Shown here piece by piece: positions 1 through 8,881 of a stretch of 64,000 bases of DNA (positions are counted from its first letter, which is position 1; the number at the start of each line of letters is the position of its first letter). Origin of the DNA: an uncultured Lachnospiraceae bacterium (GTDB taxonomy: Bacteria > Bacillota > Clostridia > Lachnospirales > Lachnospiraceae). The stretch covers positions 1 to 64,000 of the forward strand of contig CANRZW010000015.1 in NCBI GenBank assembly GCA_947644545.1, given 5' to 3'. The notes below the pieces were generated by a model, which made no database searches, was not told where the DNA came from, and was given only the letters and a program-made list of their open reading frames with translations. The position numbers and the translations under genes are program-made.

Positions 1-746
1 GCGAGAGTGCATCAACAAGCCTGAGCGATAGCGAGAGTGCATCAACAAGCCTGAGTGATAGCGAGAGTGCATCAACAAGCCTGAGCGATAGCGAAAGTGC
101 CTCAACGAGCCTGAGTGATAGCGAGAGCGCATCGACGAGCCTGAGCGATAGCGAAAGTGCTTCAACGAGCCTGAGCGATAGCGAGAGTGCATCAACAAGC
201 CTGAGCGATAGCGAAAGTGCATCGACAAGCCTGAGCGATAGCGAAAGCGCATCAACGAGCCTGAGCGATAGCGAGAGTGCCTCGACGAGTCTGAGCGATA
301 GTGAGAGCGCTTCGACGAGCTTGAGTGATAGTGAAAGTGCATCAACAAGCCTGAGCGATAGTGAAAGTACATCAACCAGCTTGAGTGATAGTGAGAGCGC
401 TTCGACGAGCTTGAGTGATAGTGAAAGTGCATCGACGAGCCTGAGCGACAGCGAAAGTGCCTCAACCAGTTTGAGCGATAGCGAAAGCGCATCGACGAGC
501 CTGAGCGATAGTGAAAGTGCATCAACAAGCCTGAGCGATAGCGAAAGTGCCTCAACCAGTTTGAGTGATAGTGAGAGCGCATCGACCAGCCAGAGCGATA
601 GTGAGAGTACCTCAACGAGCCTTAGCGAAAGTGAGAGTTCTTCAACCAGCTTTAGTAGCAGCGAGAGCACCTCAACCAGCTTTAGCGATAGCGGAAGCAC
701 GTCGACCAGCCAGAGCGGAAGCACTTCGACGAGTACCTCTCAAAGT
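1..746 (+). repeat. 30-bp tandem repeat encoding serine-rich decapeptides
   Basis: About 24 direct repeats of 30 bp run from the first base of the window. Each encodes the decapeptide [10 protein letters not shown] or a close variant (T for A, F or Q for L). The last four or five units degrade into [17 protein letters not shown] and SGSTSTST. Copies differ mainly at synonymous third positions (agc/agt, gca/gcg/gct/gcc, gag/gaa), so the protein repeat is better conserved than the DNA. The array continues to the left beyond the window, so the total copy number is unknown. Confidence 0.95.
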
Positions 747-1238
747 TTGAATGATGAGATAGCAGTTCCGGGTGGAGATACGCAAGCAGATCCAGGAGCA
801 GCTCCAGATACTGCCGAAGTTGTGCCGACAGTTACTGTGGTGGATGAACCTGTACCGTTAGCAGCTCAGGATTTGGCTACAACAGTGGATGCGCCAACAG
901 TGATTCCAGTAGTAGAACCAGGTGTTGTACCGGTGGTTCCGGCAGGACTCACGCAGATAGATGAGGAAGAAGTGCCGTTAGCAGTTTTGGATGAAGAAGA
1001 CTTGGGTGAAGAAGACGTGGACGGATCGGAAGACGGGCAAGGACTTAGGGAAATAGGTGATGAAGAAACGCCTTTGGCGCAAGCAGCTCTTGCTGGCGGA
1101 GTACAGCATCATTTCCAGCATATATTGGAAGTGGGTGTATCAGGGTTGTTACCAATTTTCCTTGCCGGAAGCAACAGAAAGAAGAAGAAAGAGGTTTCTG
1201 AATTAAAGAAACAACTTGAAGATGGAAAGGAGAATTGA
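1..1238 (+). CDS. Serine-rich repeat glycoprotein adhesin (SRRP), C-terminal part
   Basis: This is the 3' part of a large surface adhesin whose start lies outside the window; the reading frame is open from base 3. Roughly 248 residues of Ser-rich decapeptides are followed by an acidic Pro/Val/Ala segment with three PLA-type motifs (DEPVPLA, EEEVPLA, DEETPLA), a weak hydrophobic stretch ([15 protein letters not shown]), a basic NRKKKK cluster and a short charged tail ([15 protein letters not shown]). SRRPs are O-glycosylated in the cytosol by GtfA/GtfB and exported by SecA2/SecY2, all encoded just downstream. The DEEVPLA-like motifs often precede LPXTG-type signals in this group, but no LPXTG or variant is visible here, so the anchoring mode is unclear. 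The stop overlaps the next start by one base (TGATG). Confidence 0.9.
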   Translation, partial: ESASTSLSDSESASTSLSDSESASTSLSDSESASTSLSDSESASTSLSDSESASTSLSDSESASTSLSDSESASTSLSDSESASTSLSDSESASTSLSDSESASTSLSDSESASTSLSDSESTSTSLSDSESASTSLSDSESASTSLSDSESASTSLSDSESASTSLSDSESASTSLSDSESASTSLSDSESASTSQSDSESTSTSLSESESSSTSFSSSESTSTSFSDSGSTSTSQSGSTSTSTSQSLNDEIAVPGGDTQADPGAAPDTAEVVPTVTVVDEPVPLAAQDLATTVDAPTVIPVVEPGVVPVVPAGLTQIDEEEVPLAVLDEEDLGEEDVDGSEDGQGLREIGDEETPLAQAALAGGVQHHFQHILEVGVSGLLPIFLAGSNRKKKKEVSELKKQLEDGKEN

Positions 1239-1381
1239 TGGAATTACTCAATAATATAGTATGGGGATGGTGTGGCTGGGATACTCTGGTGATTATTTTA
1301 GTCATCGTGGCTACAATATTACTTTTCGCAAGAAGATATAAGTTAAATAAAGAGATTAAGGAATTAAAAGATCAAATATAA
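1238..1381 (+). CDS. 47-residue single-pass membrane protein coupled to the SRRP
   Basis: A small ORF starts at the ATG overlapping the SRRP stop codon; AAAGGAG lies about 9 bases upstream, so translational coupling is likely. The protein has a short aromatic N-terminus ([15 protein letters not shown]), one strongly hydrophobic helix (TLVIILVIVATILLFA) and a basic, charged tail (RRYKLNKEIKELKDQI). The positive-inside rule predicts a cytosolic C-terminus. The tail closely resembles the SRRP tail: KEIKELKDQI versus [10 protein letters not shown], each directly after a hydrophobic segment and basic residues. Small membrane proteins (Asp4, Asp5) accompany aSec systems in streptococci, but this one differs in place and apparent topology. 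Its function is unknown; anchoring or a translocon accessory role is inference. It is followed by a terminator. Confidence 0.7.
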   Translation: MELLNNIVWGWCGWDTLVIILVIVATILLFARRYKLNKEIKELKDQI

Positions 1382-1398
1382 AAACATTAGTTATCTAA

Positions 1399-1438
1399 AG
1401 ATAGTGGCCGTCAGTAATGCTGGCGGTCACTATCTTTT
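1399..1438 (+). terminator. Intrinsic terminator after the SRRP unit
   Basis: A 16-bp stem with two G-T wobbles (left arm AGATAGTGGCCGTCAG, right arm CTGGCGGTCACTATCT), a 5-base loop and a following T run. It separates the adhesin and small protein from the secY2 operon, so the two are probably transcribed separately. Bases 1439-1659 hold no convincing gene. Confidence 0.85.
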
Positions 1439-1659
1439 GGGGAAAAAGTGTAGTATGTGGAAATTTCGGAAGAAAGGAGTAGGTGTAGAAAGTAAAACGG
1501 TATTAATTCGTTTTATCGGTATTATGGGAGATGTAGTCAGAGAGATCTCAATTTGACTGATAGTTAAAAGTGAAAGAGTTTGAGAAAGAGATGCTCTGCT
1601 ATACTAAAGAAAAGAAAATTATCAGAAAAAGGTAATGTATTGTTTGGAAGAGATAGAAG

Positions 1660-2868
1660 ATGGACAATAAAGATGGAAAAGAAAATGCACTAAAATATAA
1701 GTTGATTTATTCGGGACTTATTGTCCTGGTTTATATTATTGGAAAAAATATTCCTGTGTACAATATAGATCATGCGGCCTATCGAAATACAACGGGTTTA
1801 GATGTGGAAAACTTATTGATTCAGTCTATCAGTGGTGATTTGTTTCGGTCGTCGATATTTGCACTTGGAATTTTTCCTTCTATGATAGCTGGTTTTATAG
1901 TTCAAATCTTTATGGCGCTTAGGGGAATTTTTACAAAATCCGGGGTATCTCCAAAGAAATCTCGACGTATAATCTGTATGGTTACACTTGCGATAGCTGT
2001 CTTCCAGGTGGTTGTACAAGTACCGGAATTGAAATTTCACATAACGAGTGAATCGATGTATGTAGTGCAGGCAGTGGCTGGTTTGGAAATGGTGGCTGGT
2101 GCCGTGCTCATTATGTGGATGGCTGATAGGAACACCAAATACGGAATTGGCGGCAGGATGCCCCTTATCATAACAAATATTTTGGAGCGGATTTCCCTGC
2201 CAATTCTAATGCATTCTATGAAGAGTCTTGCTGTACCTTTACTGATAGGGTTTGTGATGATGCTGCTGATGTTCATCATGGAGAATACAGAAAAACGGAT
2301 TCCAGTTCAACGTATATCCATACACAATATTTATGCGGATAAGAACTATATGGCGATCAAGCTCAATCCGGTAGGAATGATGCCAATGATGTTTTCTACC
2401 GCGGTATTTATGTTGCCCAGACTTTTGGTTTCACTTCTGATACGTGTGTTTCCACATCACCAGGGGATTATTTGGTGGCAGGAAAATCTAGCGCTGACGA
2501 AGCCTTTCGGTATTTTCATTTTTCTTGTGTGCGATTATCTTCTTACGGTTGGTTTTGCCATGTTGATGATTAATCCGAAGGATATTTCTGAGAAATTTCT
2601 CAAAAGCGGGGACAGTATAGTAGATTTACATGCAGGTCATGATACCAGGAAGTACTTGCGAAGGGTGATGTGGCGTCTCAGTTTACTCAGTGCAACTGTC
2701 ATGGGTGCTTGTATCTGTACGCCGATGATTCTGCAGATTCAGGGAAATTTGGATGGTACACTAGCAACTCTGCCAACTTCAATTATGCTGATGACAGGCT
2801 TTTCCTGTAATATGTATCGAGAGATCCGTACACTCTGGGCGTATGATTCATGTCGACCGTTATTCTGA
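1660..2868 (+). CDS. secY2: Accessory Sec translocase channel SecY2
   Basis: A 402-residue polytopic membrane protein with about ten hydrophobic helices, shorter than housekeeping SecY and typical of SecY2. Recognisable SecY-type features are the N-terminal helix followed by VYIIGKNIPVYN, the plug-region segment LFRSSIFALGIFPSM, the cytosolic loop NTEKRIPVQRISIHN and the central LNPVGMMPMMFS. It forms the membrane channel for glycosylated SRRP together with SecA2 and Asp1-3. It is the first gene of the aSec operon, and the order secY2-asp1-asp2-asp3-secA2 matches streptococcal loci. The start at ATG 1660 follows an AGAGATAGAAG stretch, a weak ribosome binding site. Function is assigned from family resemblance plus context. 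Confidence 0.92.
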   Translation: MDNKDGKENALKYKLIYSGLIVLVYIIGKNIPVYNIDHAAYRNTTGLDVENLLIQSISGDLFRSSIFALGIFPSMIAGFIVQIFMALRGIFTKSGVSPKKSRRIICMVTLAIAVFQVVVQVPELKFHITSESMYVVQAVAGLEMVAGAVLIMWMADRNTKYGIGGRMPLIITNILERISLPILMHSMKSLAVPLLIGFVMMLLMFIMENTEKRIPVQRISIHNIYADKNYMAIKLNPVGMMPMMFSTAVFMLPRLLVSLLIRVFPHHQGIIWWQENLALTKPFGIFIFLVCDYLLTVGFAMLMINPKDISEKFLKSGDSIVDLHAGHDTRKYLRRVMWRLSLLSATVMGACICTPMILQIQGNLDGTLATLPTSIMLMTGFSCNMYREIRTLWAYDSCRPLF

Positions 2869-2931
2869 ATTTTTCGCCATAGAAGCAGGTATTCCATAAG
2901 GTTATCAGAATAACAGGGGAAGGAGAACATA

Positions 2932-4566
2932 ATGCTATATTTTATTCCGGCATGGTATAAGGATCAGGAATGGTGTGAGAACGAACAAAGTTGGCGTGTA
3001 AGAAGGGTGAATTCAGAATTTGATGATACTGTGAAGCAGATTCAGCTTTTTCACCGCAGCGGGGGATATGATTATCAGATTATGCTCCTTAGTTTTGCAC
3101 CGAATTTTCGGCACTTTCTTCACAGACAGGGAATTTACCGTGCACCGTATTGGTCATGTTTTGACGCAATTCAGGAGGTACGGCGTAAAAGGGTTAGGGT
3201 GTTGTCCTTTCATGATTTGAATTGGCCTGAGGGAGTAGAATTTCTTTATACACCTTTTGTGGTGATTGCCATGTTGTGTGGTGAGAAATATGCACAGATT
3301 GATTTTGGCGAGGATGGGAATCCCATATGGATTGAATTATATCGTAAGGGTCAGATTTGTCGGCGTAACTTCTATGATGATAGAGGATTTATTGCTGCTA
3401 CGATCCTATATGATAAGGGGAATCCTCTTTATCAGGACTATCTGATGGAGGATGGAACGTGGAAGCTGCGGTATTACTTTAGAGATGGGCATGTAGAGAT
3501 TAATCCAAAATGTGCGACATATTTGTTAGAGTACCGGAGACGTGAATATCAATTACATTTTTCCAGAAGAAATTATGATAACCTGGAAAAAGTGATTTAT
3601 GAGGTGATGACATCTTTTATAGAACGGACTCAGTTCACGGATATTTTCTGCGTTGCGATGCATAATCTACATACGGGACTTTTAGCAAAGATACTTAGAA
3701 GAGAGAAAAAGATTCTGTCTTTTTATCAGGGCAGATATCAGATAACGGATCGACAGGAAGAGCTGGAAATGATTCGCAGAGCAAATTATGTGGTGGTGGA
3801 CTCTTATGAAAGCATGAAGAGTATGAGTAGGGCGTTTCATATACCGTCCGGAAATATCACAGCGATTCCACCTTATGATACACGTGTAGAGGAAGGAACC
3901 AGCCTGCAAAGTGGTGTTCAGAAACTGATGTTGACAGTGGATGGCCTTGACCAGGAGTTGTTCGGAGACGTGATACGTATTTTGGGTGAATATCTTCAGC
4001 AGAAGGAAGGAATACAGGTATGTCTTTTTACCAGAGATGCGAGCTATGACAAGAAGCAGAGGCTTCTAAAGCAAGTGCGGGTCGAGCTTGCCAAGGGCGA
4101 TATGACGGAGGATTACGCGGCAGAGGATGATGAGAAAACGATAGCGGAGAATGAACTGGAGATGGAGAAGAAAGTTCCAATCCTGTTTAAACCGGTACAA
4201 TGCGTGGATGAGTTATCTGTGAGTAAGTGTATGCGTGAGCAGTGGCTGCTGATCGATCTGAGGGAAGTGCCGGAACTATATCTGCAGATTAATGCGGTAA
4301 GTTTTGGCATTCCACAGATTGTGCGGAAACGAACGGAATTTATTGTGAATGATGGCAACGGTATTTTGTTAAAAAAAGTGGAGAAACTGCCGGGAGCGCT
4401 GGACTATTACCTTAACGGATTAGAGCATCGAAATGAGGCGCGTATCTTCTCCTATGAGATCAGCAGGAGATATACAACGGAGAGGCTGCTTAAAATGTGG
4501 GGGGAGGTCATGAACAGTGTCAGCAAACATAAATATACTACAGATTGGGAAAGTGGATTGGAATGA
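2932..4566 (+). CDS. asp1: Accessory Sec system protein Asp1
   Basis: A 544-residue protein that begins MLYFIPAWY, the characteristic Asp1 start, and keeps the Asp1 pattern of a degenerate glycosyltransferase-B fold: an N-terminal half with FHDLNWPEG, then a C-terminal half with LMLTVDGLDQELFGDVIRIL and ISFGIPQI-like segments. Asp1 forms a cytosolic complex with Asp2 and Asp3 that binds the adhesin and directs it to SecA2. A strong GGAAGGAGA lies 5 bases before ATG 2932. An acidic insert near residues 390-410 (EDYAAEDDEKTIAENE) looks lineage-specific. The 3' end overlaps asp2 by 50 bases, pointing to tight translational coupling. Confidence 0.92.
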   Translation: MLYFIPAWYKDQEWCENEQSWRVRRVNSEFDDTVKQIQLFHRSGGYDYQIMLLSFAPNFRHFLHRQGIYRAPYWSCFDAIQEVRRKRVRVLSFHDLNWPEGVEFLYTPFVVIAMLCGEKYAQIDFGEDGNPIWIELYRKGQICRRNFYDDRGFIAATILYDKGNPLYQDYLMEDGTWKLRYYFRDGHVEINPKCATYLLEYRRREYQLHFSRRNYDNLEKVIYEVMTSFIERTQFTDIFCVAMHNLHTGLLAKILRREKKILSFYQGRYQITDRQEELEMIRRANYVVVDSYESMKSMSRAFHIPSGNITAIPPYDTRVEEGTSLQSGVQKLMLTVDGLDQELFGDVIRILGEYLQQKEGIQVCLFTRDASYDKKQRLLKQVRVELAKGDMTEDYAAEDDEKTIAENELEMEKKVPILFKPVQCVDELSVSKCMREQWLLIDLREVPELYLQINAVSFGIPQIVRKRTEFIVNDGNGILLKKVEKLPGALDYYLNGLEHRNEARIFSYEISRRYTTERLLKMWGEVMNSVSKHKYTTDWESGLE

Positions 4567-6019
4567 AGTCTATACATTGCCGGAGAATGTGACACTGGAT
4601 TATGTGGATAGTCTGGAGGGAGAACTGAATAAAGAGTACGATATGGTTTTCCTGGATCGGACGCCGTCGGATGCGGAGACAGAGATGCTATATCGATTAG
4701 CCAAAGCATATACGGTCTTCGTGACGGATAGAGTGGATGTGCGAGGACGGACGGAATGGTTGTGTCGCAGCAGGAAAGCGCAGCGCATTGCAGATTCGGA
4801 TATACAGAGATTCCTTAAGGAGGAAAGCAGATATTATTTTACGCGCCCCTACGGAGAAAAATTTAAGCTGCAGGATCTTGCTATTGCTCAGGGGTTTCAC
4901 GGTAAGGTAAAGTGGAACGGAAATTATAGTGTGGAGTTGGAAGGTGACTACGGAGAGGAGTTTAGGCAAGTTGCCTATTGGAGATTTAGTAATTGGATGC
5001 TTAAGGGAGAAGTGGCAGACTTTTGGACTGAATATGAAAAGGATATAACAGTTCAGGTTCTATTTGAATTTACTCTTTTTGCTATGGGGACATCTGTTAT
5101 ATTGGAGCAGCGAGAGCTGCGGGATGAGGATATGAAACAGGTAATTCGTATGGAAAGTACACAGGGCGACGGCATACTCTTTGTCTCTGTTCGGGCGAAA
5201 GGAAGGGGACGAGTGAAGTTGATTGCTCTGCATAAGAGGCTTTCAAGAGGAGATCACGGTTTTTTTCTTCCGGGAGGAGAGCGTTATGTGTCTGCACAGA
5301 GGGAGGAAGCCTTTTGTTACTTTGATCCAGCGGATTTGAAGCCTCCATTAAGTGTATATTTTGCCGGTTATAAAACAGCTCAGGGATTTGAAGGTTATTA
5401 CATGATGAAGAACTTAGGGTGTCCGTTTCTTTTGCTTTATGAGCCGCGACTGGATGGAGGCGCTTTTTATATGGGATCGGAGGATTATGAGCAGATGTTT
5501 GTGGATATGATCAAAAAGCATATGGATGAACTTGGATTTACGTCGGATCAGCTCATTCTTTCGGGACTTTCCATGGGCACTTTTGGTGCCATGTATTATG
5601 GCAGTAATTTCCGTCCGCATGCGATAATTGTGGGAAAGCCACTGGCCAGTATCGGGAATGTGGCTGCCAATGAGAAACATTTACGGCCCGGCGGATTCCC
5701 AACATCTTTGGATGTGCTGAAGTATCAGTGTGGCGGTATGGATAGAGCGTGCGTAGAGAAATTAAACAATAAGTTTTGGAAGAAGTATGAAGAGACCGAT
5801 TGGGGACATTCAAAGTTCGCGGTCGCCTATATGATAGAGGATGATTATGATATGGATGCATATGCGTCCATGCTTTCCCATTTAAGTGCGGATGGTGTGC
5901 AGGCTTATGGAAAGGGGTTTCATGGGAGGCACAATGATAATACAGATGGGATTGTCAATTGGTTCTTGGCACAATATAAAAAGATACTCAGAGAGGATTT
6001 TGCCAGAGGGATGGAGTGA
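4517..6019 (+). CDS. asp2: Accessory Sec system protein Asp2 (SRRP glycan O-acetyltransferase)
   Basis: A 500-residue protein with an N-terminal LQIGKVDW segment and a C-terminal alpha/beta-hydrolase domain. The nucleophile elbow is GLSMG with Ser352. A plausible triad is Ser352, Glu441 (in YMIEDDYD) and His472 (in HGRHNDNT); the Ser-to-His spacing is 120 residues, the same as I recall for the streptococcal Asp2 triad. Asp2 acetylates GlcNAc on the adhesin and also acts with Asp1/Asp3 in export. The GTG start at 4517 sits inside asp1 and follows GGGGAGG about 9 bases upstream. The stop overlaps the asp3 start as ATGA. Catalytic competence is inferred from motif retention. Confidence 0.92.
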   Translation: MSANINILQIGKVDWNEVYTLPENVTLDYVDSLEGELNKEYDMVFLDRTPSDAETEMLYRLAKAYTVFVTDRVDVRGRTEWLCRSRKAQRIADSDIQRFLKEESRYYFTRPYGEKFKLQDLAIAQGFHGKVKWNGNYSVELEGDYGEEFRQVAYWRFSNWMLKGEVADFWTEYEKDITVQVLFEFTLFAMGTSVILEQRELRDEDMKQVIRMESTQGDGILFVSVRAKGRGRVKLIALHKRLSRGDHGFFLPGGERYVSAQREEAFCYFDPADLKPPLSVYFAGYKTAQGFEGYYMMKNLGCPFLLLYEPRLDGGAFYMGSEDYEQMFVDMIKKHMDELGFTSDQLILSGLSMGTFGAMYYGSNFRPHAIIVGKPLASIGNVAANEKHLRPGGFPTSLDVLKYQCGGMDRACVEKLNNKFWKKYEETDWGHSKFAVAYMIEDDYDMDAYASMLSHLSADGVQAYGKGFHGRHNDNTDGIVNWFLAQYKKILREDFARGME

Positions 6020-6486
6020 TGACAGGAGAAAAGTGGATTATTTACTGGAATGAATACTCTTCCAATACCTATCTATATGGATCGGAAATAACATATCATG
6101 CGAAAGACAATGTGGAGTATGAGAATCTGTTGATGCCGCCAAGAACAGTCATAAAGCAATGGTTTTCCAAGACTAATTATCAGGCACATCGGATTGAGCC
6201 GTCGCTTCCCATAATAGATGGTGAGAGACGATACCGTGTAACAGTTCATATTGACTGTCCTGAGGATGAACAATGGCTTATTGAGTTGATCTTCTGTGAT
6301 AAATATGATGCGGTTGCAGGAAGGATTGCCATAAGGGATGATGTGTCATACTTCCAATGTCCTCTGCGGACATACAGTTACAGGATGGAATTGGTGAACG
6401 GCGGGATGACCAGATTTCGTTTTCATTATGTGGAGATTCAGGAAGTCGAAGATGAGCAGGAAGAGAAGTTTGAAGAAGCTATATAA
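6019..6486 (+). CDS. asp3: Accessory Sec system protein Asp3
   Basis: A 155-residue protein of Asp3 size and pattern. It is predicted to be a beta-sandwich carbohydrate-binding fold that completes the Asp1-Asp2-Asp3 complex. Recognisable Asp3 features are an early IIYWNEYSSNTYLYGSEI segment, MPPRTVIKQWFS, and a C-terminal beta-rich part FQCPLRTYSYRMELVNGG. ATG 6019 overlaps the asp2 stop (ATGA); an in-frame GTG at 6016 is the alternative start and would add one residue. The 3' end overlaps the secA2 start region by about 35 bases. Confidence 0.9.
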   Translation: MTGEKWIIYWNEYSSNTYLYGSEITYHAKDNVEYENLLMPPRTVIKQWFSKTNYQAHRIEPSLPIIDGERRYRVTVHIDCPEDEQWLIELIFCDKYDAVAGRIAIRDDVSYFQCPLRTYSYRMELVNGGMTRFRFHYVEIQEVEDEQEEKFEEAI

Positions 6487-8782
6487 GATTTTAGATAAAG
6501 TCCGGAGTTATAGAGAAGAGATGGCATTACTTTCTGATGAAGAGCTTTCACATCTGACGGTGAATTTTAAAGAACGTCTGGTAAAAGGAGAGACATTAGA
6601 TGCGCTTTTGCCGGAGGCGTTCGCGGCGATTTGCGAGGCCGATTTTAGAATTTTGGGAATGGCGCCATTTGATGTACAGATCTTGGGCGGTATAGCGATG
6701 CATAAGGGATGTCTTGCAGAGATGAATACCGGCGAAGGAAAGACACTTGTTGCTACATTACCTTTGTATCTGAATGCACTGACAGGTAAGAGTACAATTC
6801 TGGTAACGGCGAATGAATATCTGGCTGTAAGAGATGCGGAGGAAATGGGGCCGGTATACCGATTTATGGGACTCACTGTAGCGGCGGGGGTTCCCAAAAA
6901 GGGGCAGGAGGAATTTGGGCCTGCGGAGAAAAAAGAAGTATATGCGTCGGATATCGTATACACTACACATGGAGCATTGGGTTTTGATTATTTGATAAAT
7001 AATTTGGCTAAGAGGAAAGAGGAGCGTTTCCTGAGAGAGTATTATTATGTAATTATAGATGAAGCAGATTCTGTATTGCTTGATGCGGCACAGACACCGT
7101 TGATCATTTCTGCATCCCCACGTGTGCAGTCTAATCTTTATGCTGTGGCGGATTTTTTTGTTACTACGTTGGAGGAAGATAGAGATTATATGCTGGAGGA
7201 GGGAAAGGTATGGCTTACAGAGAATGGGATTCGTTATGCCGAGACGTTCTTCCAGATTGATAATTTCTATGGGAGAGAACACTTTGAGATTAACCGTCAT
7301 GTCATTCTGGCTCTTCGTGCACATAAGCTGCATGAGAGAGGAGAGAACTATGTAGTATCAGCGGATGGACAGCTGCTGTTGATGGATGGAAAAACAGGAA
7401 GGGCGCTGGATGGTATGAAGCTGCGTGGTGGACAACATCAGGCATTGGAGGAGAAAGAAAAGGTAAAGGTGACGCAGGAGAGCCGGGCAGTTGCAATTGT
7501 TACCTTCCAGAATCTGTTCCTTATGTTTCCGAAGCTGGCAGGAATGAGTGGTACACTAGCGGATGCTGCGGACGAATTACAGGATGTCTATGGCGTGGAG
7601 GTTCTGGTGATTCCGCCAAATCGTCCAAGGCAAAGAGTAGATTTACCGGATCGATATTTCCATAATGCGAAACAGCAGGTCACGGCAGCGGTAATAACCG
7701 CTATAGAGATACATTGGACGGGACGGCCGGTGTTGATTGTGGCAGCCAATATTGAGAATACGGAAAAGATATCCCAAGCGCTTATCCGTAAAAAAATTCC
7801 ACACAATGTATTAAATGCCAATAATGCATATTGGGAGGCCGAGATTGTCAAAGAGGCAGGACAGAGAGATGCCGTAACGGTAGCGACCACAATGGCAGGG
7901 AGAGGCACAGACATCAAGCTGGGTAAGGGTGTGGCAGAGTTGGGTGGTCTTGCGGTGATCGGAGTCGGACGGATGGATAATGTCCGAATAGAACGACAGG
8001 CCAGGGGGAGAGCGGGCAGACAGGGAGATGTGGGAAGCAGTCAGTTTTTTGTATCCCTGGAAGACGATGTGATGAAAGCGAAACCTGCTTTGGATAAGTA
8101 TATAGAAGAGAGAAAGCGCATCCATAAGCGAAAGCTGAAAAAGCTTATCAACATGGCCCAAACTTCCGGAGAAGAATCTGCAGTTATGGGAAGAAAAAAT
8201 GCTTTGGTTTACGATAAGGTGATACAACGGCAGAGAAATATGATTTACTCCACCAGAAATAAATTACTTGAAGGAGAAAAATTGCCTCTGGAACTAATTT
8301 TTAATATGGCAGAGGGTAATGTAAGACGCTTTCTTTCGGAGTGGAAAGAAATTGATCAGCGGAGTCTGAATCGCTATATTTTGGATAACATTTCTTACAG
8401 ACTGGATAAGATGGCGGCAGAGATTTCTTTGGAGGAACAGGAGTCATTGGATCAGTATCTCATGGGGTTAGTGCGCCAGGCATTGGTGCGGCAGGAAGAG
8501 AAGATAGGAAATACCGAGCGTATGAATGAATTTATGCGTGTGGCAGTATTAAATGCCGTGGATGATGCCTGGGTGGAGCAAGTGGATTATATGCAGCAGC
8601 TTCAGGCAGCCGTATCAGGAAGATCGACGGCTCAACGGAATGTATTATTTGAGTATCAGGACGAAGCGTTTGCGTCTTTTGCTGAAATGAAGAACATTGT
8701 TTATAAGAATGCTATGAGGAATATTTTGCTCAGTGATATCTTTTTGGATGAAGAGGGTAGGCTGCATATCCTTTTTCCCTGA
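6452..8782 (+). CDS. secA2: Accessory Sec ATPase SecA2
   Basis: A 776-residue motor ATPase that drives SRRP export through SecY2. It carries the SecA Walker A (TGEGKT, residues about 93-98), the DEAD box (DEADSVLLDAA, about 203), the preprotein-binding domain, the second nucleotide-binding fold (TTMAGRGTDIKLG, ARGRAGRQGD) and a helical scaffold. It ends shortly after that and lacks the zinc-binding C-terminal tail of housekeeping SecA, as expected for SecA2. I prefer ATG 6452 over the upstream in-frame ATG 6428: CAGGAAG precedes 6452, while 6428 has no visible ribosome binding site. It overlaps asp3, so the five-gene core is one coupled unit. Confidence 0.94.
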   Translation: MSRKRSLKKLYKILDKVRSYREEMALLSDEELSHLTVNFKERLVKGETLDALLPEAFAAICEADFRILGMAPFDVQILGGIAMHKGCLAEMNTGEGKTLVATLPLYLNALTGKSTILVTANEYLAVRDAEEMGPVYRFMGLTVAAGVPKKGQEEFGPAEKKEVYASDIVYTTHGALGFDYLINNLAKRKEERFLREYYYVIIDEADSVLLDAAQTPLIISASPRVQSNLYAVADFFVTTLEEDRDYMLEEGKVWLTENGIRYAETFFQIDNFYGREHFEINRHVILALRAHKLHERGENYVVSADGQLLLMDGKTGRALDGMKLRGGQHQALEEKEKVKVTQESRAVAIVTFQNLFLMFPKLAGMSGTLADAADELQDVYGVEVLVIPPNRPRQRVDLPDRYFHNAKQQVTAAVITAIEIHWTGRPVLIVAANIENTEKISQALIRKKIPHNVLNANNAYWEAEIVKEAGQRDAVTVATTMAGRGTDIKLGKGVAELGGLAVIGVGRMDNVRIERQARGRAGRQGDVGSSQFFVSLEDDVMKAKPALDKYIEERKRIHKRKLKKLINMAQTSGEESAVMGRKNALVYDKVIQRQRNMIYSTRNKLLEGEKLPLELIFNMAEGNVRRFLSEWKEIDQRSLNRYILDNISYRLDKMAAEISLEEQESLDQYLMGLVRQALVRQEEKIGNTERMNEFMRVAVLNAVDDAWVEQVDYMQQLQAAVSGRSTAQRNVLFEYQDEAFASFAEMKNIVYKNAMRNILLSDIFLDEEGRLHILFP

Positions 8783-8881
8783 TATTGAAGAATGACCAAT
8801 ACCAGGGAATGTTATATGTTTATTTTGTGGAAAGGCTGTTGTATATGGTGATAGAGTGAAAGAAAGGGTGAGGGATAGACA

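Noticed and set aside
565..750. Arg/Ala-rich open frame inside the SRRP repeats
   Set aside because: An out-of-frame shadow of the serine repeat; it exists only because the 30-bp unit lacks stops in that frame.
1455..1556. 33-codon ORF starting MWKFRKKGVGVESK in the gap before secY2
   Set aside because: No ribosome binding site, no recognisable features and position after a terminator; likely chance.
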